This document shows, piece by piece, positions 57,410 through 64,000 of a DNA stretch of 64,000 nucleotides. The stretch spans positions 930,001-994,000 of the forward strand of contig NZ_CP087112.1 of NCBI RefSeq assembly GCF_025643255.1, written 5' to 3'. Source of the DNA: Halomonas sp. 7T (lineage in GTDB: Bacteria > Pseudomonadota > Gammaproteobacteria > Pseudomonadales > Halomonadaceae). How positions within the stretch are numbered: position 1 is the first letter of the stretch; the number at the start of each line of letters is the position of its first letter. The position numbers and the translations under genes were made by a program. The notes below the pieces were generated by a model. That model was given only the letters and a program-made list of their open reading frames with translations, was not told where the DNA came from and ran no database searches.

Positions 57410-58426
57410 ATGGATAATGTTGATAAAGGGATAATGGTTAGAGGTATGACGAACGTTGCTGCTGCCTTTTTAGGTATCCCTTTAAAAAAAGTATTTGCAC
57501 TTAGCTTATTTACGTTAGGTGCCCACTTTTTTTTAACACCGGTTGAAGCAAGCGGTCGTGCAGAGTCAATTGATGCAAATGCGTGTGCATCAATAGTATC
57601 GCAAAGCTTACCCAGTAATGTTGAGCAGTGGCTTGTGTACAGCAGATACGCAAACCACTGTTACTTATTTCAAGCGAGAGCCGTTTCGATTGATCCGCTG
57701 GGAGTCCGTACGTTGGCGCTATCACATCGTATTCGTGACGGTGTGCGTCAGCAGGTGGTTCAACATCTTGATGGCCCGTCAATTAGCGTTGAGCGCCGCT
57801 CCCATGCAGGGCGGTCGGCATGGTTTGGCGCCAGTGAAAATGCATCACCCTCTACCCCAGAGGCGTGGGCTGCCCATATTGCTGATCATTATGCTATTTC
57901 GCTCGAAAACGATAGCCGTGTGGCCGGGCGCTCAGCCGTACAGCTGACTTTCCTACCTCATGATGGTAAGCGCTATCAGCATGAGTGGTGGGTTGATAAA
58001 GAGACAGGGCTGTTATTAAAGTCCGTATTGAGTGATTCACAAGACAGAGTGCTTGAAACCTTCCAGGTTACACAGCTCCAATCCCCTGAGCCTTATCGTG
58101 GCCCTATCAGTGCGGACAGCCCACCCACAGTCCCTGATAGAGGCTGGCAAGTTACGTGGCTTCCTGACGGCTTTTTGGCCCAACCTGTTGAAGGTGGTGT
58201 TAGCGAAGCGGAACAGCAATTTTTTAGCGACGGCTTAGCGTCTCTAAGCGTCTTTGCGTCCCCTGTGGCACAAACAGCACTGGATCCAGGTATTCACACG
58301 CTTGGAGTGTCTACGGTGGCAGTGTCGTTTGTAAATGACGGTGAGCAGCGCTGGCAGTTAATAGGAGTAGGGGAGCTACCGCCGAGCCTCCTGCTTCGAA
58401 TTGTGCAGTCCGTCGAGCTTGAATGA
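57410..58426 (+). CDS. rseB: Periplasmic sigma-E regulator RseB (MucB)
   Basis: A 338-residue MucB/RseB protein that binds the periplasmic part of RseA and shields it until lipopolysaccharide or misfolded lipoproteins intervene. A signal segment (about 25-47, LKKVFALSLFTLGAHFFLTPVEA) precedes the N-terminal LolA-like domain (VLDGPSIS-type to LLKSVLSDSQDRVLETFQVTQL) and the C-terminal domain (LPDGFLAQPVEGG onward). Starts at 57410, 57434 and 57446 are in frame; the signal peptide fits any. It is 36 bases after rseA. Confidence 0.9.
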   Translation: MDNVDKGIMVRGMTNVAAAFLGIPLKKVFALSLFTLGAHFFLTPVEASGRAESIDANACASIVSQSLPSNVEQWLVYSRYANHCYLFQARAVSIDPLGVRTLALSHRIRDGVRQQVVQHLDGPSISVERRSHAGRSAWFGASENASPSTPEAWAAHIADHYAISLENDSRVAGRSAVQLTFLPHDGKRYQHEWWVDKETGLLLKSVLSDSQDRVLETFQVTQLQSPEPYRGPISADSPPTVPDRGWQVTWLPDGFLAQPVEGGVSEAEQQFFSDGLASLSVFASPVAQTALDPGIHTLGVSTVAVSFVNDGEQRWQLIGVGELPPSLLLRIVQSVELE

Positions 58427-58446
58427 GTGTTTTGTAGTAACTGCTT

Positions 58447-58899
58447 ATGAGTAACCTCTCATGCGCCGGGTTGCTACGCACCGGTACCGTAGTGGGCTAC
58501 ATGCCGCCGCAAGGTATTAAGGTCGATGTATCAGTAGAAAAGACCTGCGAGGAGTGCGCAAAAGGGCGTGGGTGTGGCATGGGGCTGATAGCCCGACGTC
58601 AACAACAGCAGATCGTACTGAAACCTGATTGCCCCCCTGAGCAGTATCAACAGCGTTACCCCATTGGCGCTTCTGTGACGTTCAGTGTCTTTAAAGCAGA
58701 CCTAACCGCCGTTGCGTTGCTGGTTTATACCTTGCCATTACTGGTTGCTTTGTTACTTTCAGGTGTCGCCGTTTGGGTAGAAGCCTCAGAGTGGCAAACA
58801 GCCGCTATTTTTTTTGGGACATTGATGTGTAGCGCTGTTGCCCTTAAATATAGCCTACACGGACGTATGGAACGCTTTCGGCCACGGTTGGTCAGTTAA
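58447..58899 (+). CDS. rseC: RseC/MucC family inner-membrane protein
   Basis: A 150-residue protein with a cysteine-bearing cytoplasmic N-terminus (KTCEECAKGRGCGMG, four cysteines) and two membrane helices (about 92-137, LTAVALLVYTLPLLVALLLSGVAVW and WQTAAIFFGTLMCSAVALKY). RseC-type proteins tune SoxR reduction and sigma-E; the role here is inferred from the conserved position. It precedes mucD. Confidence 0.9.
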   Translation: MSNLSCAGLLRTGTVVGYMPPQGIKVDVSVEKTCEECAKGRGCGMGLIARRQQQQIVLKPDCPPEQYQQRYPIGASVTFSVFKADLTAVALLVYTLPLLVALLLSGVAVWVEASEWQTAAIFFGTLMCSAVALKYSLHGRMERFRPRLVS

Positions 58900-58965
58900 T
58901 TGTCCTGTAACTCACTGCGAGTTGCTTCCCCTTTGTATCGTATCTGCTTAACTAGGAGCTGTTGC

Positions 58966-60375
58966 ATGAAGCGCTTGGTTCTCCCCTCTACCCTGTGGCT
59001 ATGCGTAGTTGCGCTATTGATGATGGGCCAAACTGCCCATGCGCAAAATCTTCCAGACTTTACTGCGCTGGTGGAAGATGCAGCCCCTGGCGTCGTTAAT
59101 ATTTCTACTAGCCGAACTATCCAGCGCGGTGGGCCTGCTGGCCACGGGTTTGGCGGACAAGAACTCCCCGAAATATTTAGACACTTCTTTGGTGATAGTT
59201 TTCCTGTGCCGCCCGGAGGTAGCCAGGGCAGAAGCCAAGAGCGTCAATCGTTAGGATCGGGCTTTGTGATTAGTGCAGACGGTTACGTGCTGACTAACGC
59301 TCATGTGGTGGAAGATGCCGATGAGATACTGGTACGCCTTAACGATCGTCGTGAGCTAACAGCCGAACTTATTGGTAGCGACAGTCAGACGGATGTCGCG
59401 TTGCTTAAAATCGATGCGAATAACTTGCCCGTACTGGACTTGGGTGATTCTGACGAGCTTAGAGTCGGCGAGTGGGTTGCGGCAATTGGTTCACCGTTTG
59501 GCTTCGACTACTCAGTAACTGCTGGCATTGTCAGTGCTATTAATCGCACGCTGCCGCGTGATGTTTACGTTCCCTTTATTCAAACGGACGTGGCGATTAA
59601 TCCCGGGAACTCAGGTGGTCCACTGTTCAATCTTCAGGGTGAAGTCGTTGGGATTAACTCGCAAATCTTTACCCGCAGTGGCGGTTTCATGGGGCTCTCT
59701 TTTGCGATCCCGATCAACGTAGCTATGGATGTGGCCGATCAACTGCGTGAAGATGGCCAAGTCAACCGTGGTTGGCTGGGGGTGATGATTCAGCCGGTTT
59801 CGCGGGATTTGGCCGAATCCTTTGGTATGGATGAGGCCGTGGGTGCGCTGATTGCGGATCTTGATCCTGAAGGCCCCGCTGCCCAAGGCGGTCTCCAGGC
59901 GGGTGATGTAGTGGTTGAGGTCAATGGTGAAGAAGTTGACCGCTCAAGCACGTTGCCCCGCTTAATTGGCCGGGTAGCGCCAGGACGTGAAGTAGAGCTT
60001 ACGCTAATGCGCGATGGTGAACAGGTGACTGAAACCGTTGAGTTAGGCAGCTGGCCAAACGCAGAATCGTCTCAGTCATCGTCTAGTAGCAACGACCAGG
60101 TGCGTTTAGGTGTCGCGGTTGCGGAGGTGGATGAGGCCACCCGTGAACGCTTGAATATCAGCGGTGGTGTTGAGGTTCGCCAGGTAGAAGCTGACAGCGT
60201 AGCCGCCCAGGCTGGCCTACGCCCGGGCGATATACTAGTAAGTATTGATCATCGCACCGTATCTACTGCAGATGAGCTACTGAGCATCGTTGAAGGGCTA
60301 CCTAGCGATCGTGCTATTCCACTGCGTTTATACCGTGATGGTCGCTCGCTATTTGTGGCTTTACGCTTAGAGTAA
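58966..60375 (+). CDS. mucD: DegP/HtrA-type periplasmic serine protease MucD
   Basis: A 469-residue Do-like protease-chaperone. A signal peptide (about 1-26, ending TAHA before QN) precedes the trypsin-fold domain with triad H113 in LTNAHVVEDADE, D143 in SQTDVALLKID and S216 in NPGNSGGPL, then two PDZ domains (about 270-355 and 375-465). It removes misfolded envelope proteins and, in Pseudomonas, holds down AlgU activity. The frame extends to 58900, but AGGAG before ATG 58966 fixes the start. It ends the stress operon; a GC hairpin follows. Confidence 0.94.
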   Translation: MKRLVLPSTLWLCVVALLMMGQTAHAQNLPDFTALVEDAAPGVVNISTSRTIQRGGPAGHGFGGQELPEIFRHFFGDSFPVPPGGSQGRSQERQSLGSGFVISADGYVLTNAHVVEDADEILVRLNDRRELTAELIGSDSQTDVALLKIDANNLPVLDLGDSDELRVGEWVAAIGSPFGFDYSVTAGIVSAINRTLPRDVYVPFIQTDVAINPGNSGGPLFNLQGEVVGINSQIFTRSGGFMGLSFAIPINVAMDVADQLREDGQVNRGWLGVMIQPVSRDLAESFGMDEAVGALIADLDPEGPAAQGGLQAGDVVVEVNGEEVDRSSTLPRLIGRVAPGREVELTLMRDGEQVTETVELGSWPNAESSQSSSSSNDQVRLGVAVAEVDEATRERLNISGGVEVRQVEADSVAAQAGLRPGDILVSIDHRTVSTADELLSIVEGLPSDRAIPLRLYRDGRSLFVALRLE

Positions 60376-60394
60376 CTTCTTTAATACCCTTCCG

Positions 60395-60415
60395 GTCCGG
60401 CGGTTCTCGCCGGAC
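60395..60415 (+). terminator. Stem-loop after mucD
   Basis: GTCCGGCG (60395-60402), loop GTTCT, CGCCGGAC (60408-60415): a perfect 8-bp stem 20 bases after the mucD stop. The following sequence is T-poor, so strong intrinsic termination is uncertain. Confidence 0.5.
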
Positions 60416-60470
60416 TGCTGTTCCTATCCCGCGCATATCGCTACAATGGCCCTTATCTTTTTGACGAACA

Positions 60471-60501
60471 TTGGCATTTGGGTGGTGTGGGCAAATATTA
60501 T
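60471..60501 (+). promoter_or_regulatory. Candidate lepA promoter
   Basis: TTGGCA (60471-60476) and TATTAT (60496-60501) are 19 bases apart, about 65 bases before the lepA start. Spacing is longer than the ideal 17. Confidence 0.35.
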
Positions 60502-60567
60502 GACCTGCGCTCGGTGGCCAAATCGAGCCCACCACCCCTTGCGCACCCATAAGGTAGAGCACACTCG

Positions 60568-62385
60568 ATGTCTCAAGACGTTTCCAGCGAAAAACTCAAA
60601 CATATTAGAAATTTCTCTATCATCGCGCATATCGATCATGGTAAGTCGACGCTATCAGATCGTTTGATTCAAACCTGTGAGGGGTTAACTGAGCGTGAGC
60701 TTAAAGAGCAAGTGCTCGATTCCATGGACATTGAGCGCGAACGTGGGATTACCATTAAAGCGCAGTCGGTCACACTAGATTATACGGCTGCCGATGGGCA
60801 GGTATATCAGCTTAACTTTATCGATACGCCTGGCCACGTTGATTTTTCTTACGAGGTTTCTCGCTCGCTCTACGCTTGTGAAGGCGCATTGCTGGTGGTG
60901 GATGCTGCGCAAGGTGTAGAGGCTCAATCGGTCGCTAACTGCTATACCGCTATTGAGCAAGGACTTGAAGTCCTACCTGTACTAAACAAAATCGATTTGC
61001 CCCAAGCGGACTGTGACAAGGTTGCCCAGGAGATCGAAGAGATTATCGGTCTTGATGCGACTGATGCCTGCCAAGTATCAGCTAAAAGCGGAATTGGTAT
61101 CGATGCCCTGCTTGAACGGTTAGTTCGCGATATTCCGCCGCCCAAGGGTGACCCCAGTGCGCCACTGCAAGCGCTGATTATCGACTCCTGGTTTGATAAC
61201 TACCTGGGTGTCGTCTCGCTGGTGAGGCTATTTGATGGCACGCTGCGTAAAGGCGATAAGATCCGCATTAAATCGACAGGCCGCGACTGGGGCGCTACCG
61301 AAGTCGGTATCTTCACCCCGCAGCGCAAGCAGACCGATATCCTTCGTGCGGGTGAAGTAGGTTTTATTGTCGCCGGTATTAAAGAGATTCATGGGGCGCC
61401 GGTGGGTGACACTATTACCCATACCAAAACGCCCGACGTTCCACGCCTGCCAGGTTTCCAAAAAGTTAAGCCCCAGGTTTATGCAGGTATGTTCCCGGTC
61501 AGTGCGGATGATTACGAAGACTTTCGTGATGCACTTGAAAAACTCGCGCTTAACGATGCTTCGTTAGAGTATGAGCCGGAAAACTCCGATGCTCTTGGCT
61601 TTGGCTTTCGCGTGGGCTTTCTTGGCACGCTGCACATGGAGATCATCCAAGAGCGCCTTGAACGTGAATATGATATTGACCTGCTGACTACCGCGCCCAC
61701 GGTGGTTTATGAATTAGCCATGAAAAACGGCGATGTGAGCTACATCTCCAACCCGTCTAAATTGCCTGATATGGCCGACGTGGACGAGATGCGTGAACCC
61801 ATTGTCCGTGCCAGCATCCTGGTGCCTCAAGAGTATGTGGGTAACGTAATTGCTGAGTGCGAACAGCGTCGTGGTACGCAGCGGGATATGCAGTTTTTGG
61901 GTAATCAAATTCAGTTGGCTTACGAGCTGCCGATGTCTGAAGTGGTTATGGATTTCTTTGACCGCTTGAAGTCGATTTCCCGTGGCTATGCATCGCTTGA
62001 ATATAACTTTGAACGTTTTGAAGCAGCTAAGTTGGTTCGTCTGGACGTGTTGATTAACGGCGATAAAGTTGACGCGCTGGCCGTTATTATCCACCGCGAC
62101 CATGCGCATAGCCGCGGTCGGCTGCTAGTGGAAAAAATGAAAGAGCTGATTCCACGCCAAATGTTTGATGTGGCTATTCAAGCGGCCATTGGTGGCCAGG
62201 TTGTCGCGCGTTCAACGGTGAAAGCGCTGCGTAAAAACGTGACGGCCAAATGTTACGGCGGTGATGTCAGCCGTAAGAAAAAGCTCTTGGAAAAACAGAA
62301 GGCCGGTAAGAAACGGATGAAACAGGTGGGGCGTGTTGAAATTCCCCAGGATGCCTTCCTTGCTGTGCTCAAGGTAAACGACTAG
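60568..62385 (+). CDS. lepA: Elongation factor 4 (LepA)
   Basis: A 605-residue translational GTPase that promotes ribosome back-translocation or assists initiation-complex assembly. G1 is [15 protein letters not shown]2 [11 protein letters not shown]3 DTPGHVDF, G4 NKIDLP and G5 SAKSG. The C-terminal LepA-specific domain ends with the basic [45 protein letters not shown]. Length and domains match E. coli LepA (599). lepB follows after 15 bases, as in E. coli. Confidence 0.97.
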   Translation: MSQDVSSEKLKHIRNFSIIAHIDHGKSTLSDRLIQTCEGLTERELKEQVLDSMDIERERGITIKAQSVTLDYTAADGQVYQLNFIDTPGHVDFSYEVSRSLYACEGALLVVDAAQGVEAQSVANCYTAIEQGLEVLPVLNKIDLPQADCDKVAQEIEEIIGLDATDACQVSAKSGIGIDALLERLVRDIPPPKGDPSAPLQALIIDSWFDNYLGVVSLVRLFDGTLRKGDKIRIKSTGRDWGATEVGIFTPQRKQTDILRAGEVGFIVAGIKEIHGAPVGDTITHTKTPDVPRLPGFQKVKPQVYAGMFPVSADDYEDFRDALEKLALNDASLEYEPENSDALGFGFRVGFLGTLHMEIIQERLEREYDIDLLTTAPTVVYELAMKNGDVSYISNPSKLPDMADVDEMREPIVRASILVPQEYVGNVIAECEQRRGTQRDMQFLGNQIQLAYELPMSEVVMDFFDRLKSISRGYASLEYNFERFEAAKLVRLDVLINGDKVDALAVIIHRDHAHSRGRLLVEKMKELIPRQMFDVAIQAAIGGQVVARSTVKALRKNVTAKCYGGDVSRKKKLLEKQKAGKKRMKQVGRVEIPQDAFLAVLKVND

Positions 62386-62400
62386 GGATACTTACCCCCC

Positions 62401-63204
62401 ATGGATTTTTCATTACTACTGGTGTTGGCGGTCGCAATCTCCGGCGTTATTTATCTACTGGATGTGCTGCTACTCAAACCCAAGCGTCGCCAGCGCTTTG
62501 AAGCAGCCGAAGCCAATGCGGGAGATGGCTTAGATGCCGTTACCAGTGAAAAGCTGCTTAAAGAACCTTGGCCGGTCGATTATGCGCGGTCGTTTTTCCC
62601 CGTGCTTTTGGTAGTGCTGGTGGTGCGCAGCTTCGTTGTTGAGCCATTTCAGATTCCCTCTGGCTCAATGAAGCCTACGCTGGAAGTGGGTGATTTTATT
62701 CTCGTGAATAAATTCGCCTATGGTCTGCGCCTCCCCGTTGTGCATAACCGCTTTTTAGAGGTGGATGACCCCGAACGGGGCGATGTGATGGTGTTTCGTT
62801 TCCCCGACGAACCCTCCGTCAATTTTATTAAGCGCGTTGTCGGGTTGCCTGGCGACACTATTCGTTATGAGGGCAAGCAGCTATATATTAATGGTGAGCG
62901 GGTCAACAAAGCGCTGATTGAAGAGGGGCCTGAGGACTCTCCCCAGCAGCTCCTGTTAGAAGAGCGGCTGGGTGGCGTTAGCCACTATATTTATAATAAC
63001 CCCCGTGATCCTGGCCCGCAAATGCGGGAGATAAGGGTGCCCGAGGGCCACTATTTTACTATGGGTGATAACCGCGATCACTCCAATGACAGCCGCTATT
63101 GGGGCTTTGTGCCGGAAGAGAACATCGTAGGGCGCGCCTTTGCGGTATGGATGCATTGGGATGGTGGCCTGCCCAGTTTTACGAGCGTGCGTCGTATTGA
63201 GTGA
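62401..63204 (+). CDS. lepB: Signal peptidase I (LepB)
   Basis: A 267-residue inner-membrane protease that cuts Sec and Tat signal peptides. Two membrane helices (about 4-24 and 62-80) precede the periplasmic domain. The Ser-Lys dyad is S89 in IPSGSMKPTLEVGD and K144 in FIKRVVGLPGD; the later box GDNRDHSNDSRYWGFVPEENIVGRAF is also present. Mature exported proteins of the window (rseB, mucD, secreted repeat protein) are its natural clients. rnc follows after 96 bases that hold a tandem repeat. Confidence 0.95.
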   Translation: MDFSLLLVLAVAISGVIYLLDVLLLKPKRRQRFEAAEANAGDGLDAVTSEKLLKEPWPVDYARSFFPVLLVVLVVRSFVVEPFQIPSGSMKPTLEVGDFILVNKFAYGLRLPVVHNRFLEVDDPERGDVMVFRFPDEPSVNFIKRVVGLPGDTIRYEGKQLYINGERVNKALIEEGPEDSPQQLLLEERLGGVSHYIYNNPRDPGPQMREIRVPEGHYFTMGDNRDHSNDSRYWGFVPEENIVGRAFAVWMHWDGGLPSFTSVRRIE

Positions 63205-63209
63205 CGCTG

Positions 63210-63259
63210 TATGTGTTGCAAACCCGTTATGTTGCAAATCGATTATGTTGCAAGTTGAT
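63210..63259 (+). repeat. Three-copy short tandem repeat in the rnc leader
   Basis: Units at 63210-63227 (18 bases), 63228-63243 and 63244-63259 (16 bases each) share TATGTTGCAA with changes after it; the first has an extra TG. It begins just after the lepB stop and ends 41 bases before the rnc GTG. No known element is recognised. Confidence 0.75.
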
Positions 63260-63300
63260 AGTGTGGTTATCTTAGTTAACGTCAATGACGTAGGAGCACT

Positions 63301-63993
63301 GTGAGTAATTCCTTAACCGCTTTTTGCCGACGAATCGGCCATACCTTTGGCGATCACTCGCTGTTGGAGCTGGCCATGACGCACCGCAGCTACGGTGGTC
63401 GTAACAATGAGCGCCTGGAATTTTTGGGTGACTCTATCGTCAACTTCGTAATTGCTGAGGCGCTGTTTCAACGCTTTCCACAAGCTAGAGAGGGGCAGTT
63501 ATCGCGCCTGCGAGCCCGCCTTGTGAAAGGTCAAACCCTGGCAGAGCTGGCCCGAGAAATGGCCTTTGGCGAGTGTTTGCGGCTTGGTTCCGGTGAAATG
63601 AAAAGCGGCGGCCACCGCCGTGAATCTATCTTAGCCGATGCCGTTGAGGCCGTTATCGGCGCGATCTATCTTGATGCGGGTATGGATGCAGTGCGCGAGC
63701 GTGTCATGGCCTGGTATGCCGAACGGCTAGAGAATATTTCGTTGCAAGATACCCAAAAAGATCCGAAAACACGCTTGCAAGAGTTTTTGCAGTCGCGCCA
63801 AGCGGCGCTACCGCGCTATGAAGTGGTCTCTGTAAAGGGAGAGGCGCATGCCCAGACCTTTACCGTGGAGTGCTACATTGATTTGTTGAGCGAGCATACC
63901 ACCGGTAAAGGCCCCAGCCGCCGTCATGCTGAACAGCAAGCAGCTGAAGAAGCCCTTTCCTACCTTGAAAAACATCCTGGAGATAAATCATGA
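63301..63993 (+). CDS. rnc: Ribonuclease III
   Basis: A 230-residue double-strand-specific RNase that processes rRNA precursors and some mRNAs. The catalytic signature is [21 protein letters not shown], with metal ligands E40 and D44 and later [18 protein letters not shown]; a C-terminal dsRNA-binding domain runs from about 155 ([21 protein letters not shown]). The start is GTG 63301. It overlaps the era start by ATGA. The small DUF4845 gene that often sits between lepB and rnc in pseudomonads is absent here. Confidence 0.95.
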   Translation: MSNSLTAFCRRIGHTFGDHSLLELAMTHRSYGGRNNERLEFLGDSIVNFVIAEALFQRFPQAREGQLSRLRARLVKGQTLAELAREMAFGECLRLGSGEMKSGGHRRESILADAVEAVIGAIYLDAGMDAVRERVMAWYAERLENISLQDTQKDPKTRLQEFLQSRQAALPRYEVVSVKGEAHAQTFTVECYIDLLSEHTTGKGPSRRHAEQQAAEEALSYLEKHPGDKS

Positions 63994-64000
63994 GCCAAAC
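63990..64000 (+). CDS. era: Start of era (partial, 3' end outside window)
   Basis: ATG 63990 overlaps the rnc stop as ATGA and is preceded by GGAG at about 63979-63982. Only M-S-Q is visible. The name rests on the near-universal rnc-era order. Confidence 0.6.

Overview
The window is ordinary, gene-dense chromosome of a gammaproteobacterium. Protein motifs, moderate-to-high GC and gene order point to the Halomonadaceae (Halomonas/Vreelandella); this is my reading of the sequence and rests on no database search. Much of the order resembles Pseudomonas chromosomal blocks (argJ-Nudix/ThiE; DUF2062-comEC; lpxK-Trm112-kdsB-ptp-murB; rne/rluC; HAD-sppA-maf-yceD-rpmF-plsX-fabDG-acpP-fabF-pabC-mltG-tmk-holB-pilZ-tatD; algU-mucABCD-lepA-lepB-rnc-era). 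I see no phage, transposon, CRISPR array, defence island, tRNA or rRNA.

Layout. 0-5.9 kb: the tail of argJ, a Nudix-ThiE fusion, the agmatine-to-putrescine pair aguA-aguB on the minus strand, then lolC-lolD and a DUF2062 membrane protein. 6-13.6 kb: comEC, msbA, lpxK, a Trm112-like protein, kdsB, a low-molecular-weight tyrosine phosphatase and murB, a tightly overlapping envelope-building run. 13.6-17 kb: RNase E, divergent from rluC across a 700-base leader/promoter region. 17.6-34.3 kb: rluC, a HAD phosphatase, sppA, maf (opposite strand), yceD, rpmF, the fatty-acid synthesis cluster, pabC, mltG, tmk, holB, pilZ, tatD, a DUF1285 protein and a UvrD-like helicase. 34.4-38.2 kb: ETF-ubiquinone oxidoreductase divergent from etfB-etfA.

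38.3-49.5 kb is the most interesting stretch. It holds a Mn-type superoxide dismutase, the class Ib ribonucleotide reductase operon nrdHIEF behind a well-formed pair of NrdR boxes, a six-gene TonB2-type energising system (DUF3450, TtpC-like, ExbB, ExbD, TonB, TPR) behind a good Fur box, and an unrecognised secreted protein made of two copies of a cysteine- and aspartate-rich domain. Together these look like a neighbourhood for growth under iron limitation or oxidative stress.

49.5-55.4 kb: exonuclease III with a small coupled basic protein, rhlB, dinG and a DAHP synthase. 55.4-64 kb: the envelope-stress sigma factor RpoE/AlgU with rseA, rseB, rseC and the periplasmic protease mucD, followed by lepA, lepB, rnc and the first codons of era.

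I found no clearly new biological system. The best leads are the secreted duplicated protein beside the TonB2 operon, the paired regulatory sites (NrdR and Fur), a three-copy short tandem repeat in the rnc leader, and the unusually long rpoE-rseA gap with repeats on both sides of rpoE.
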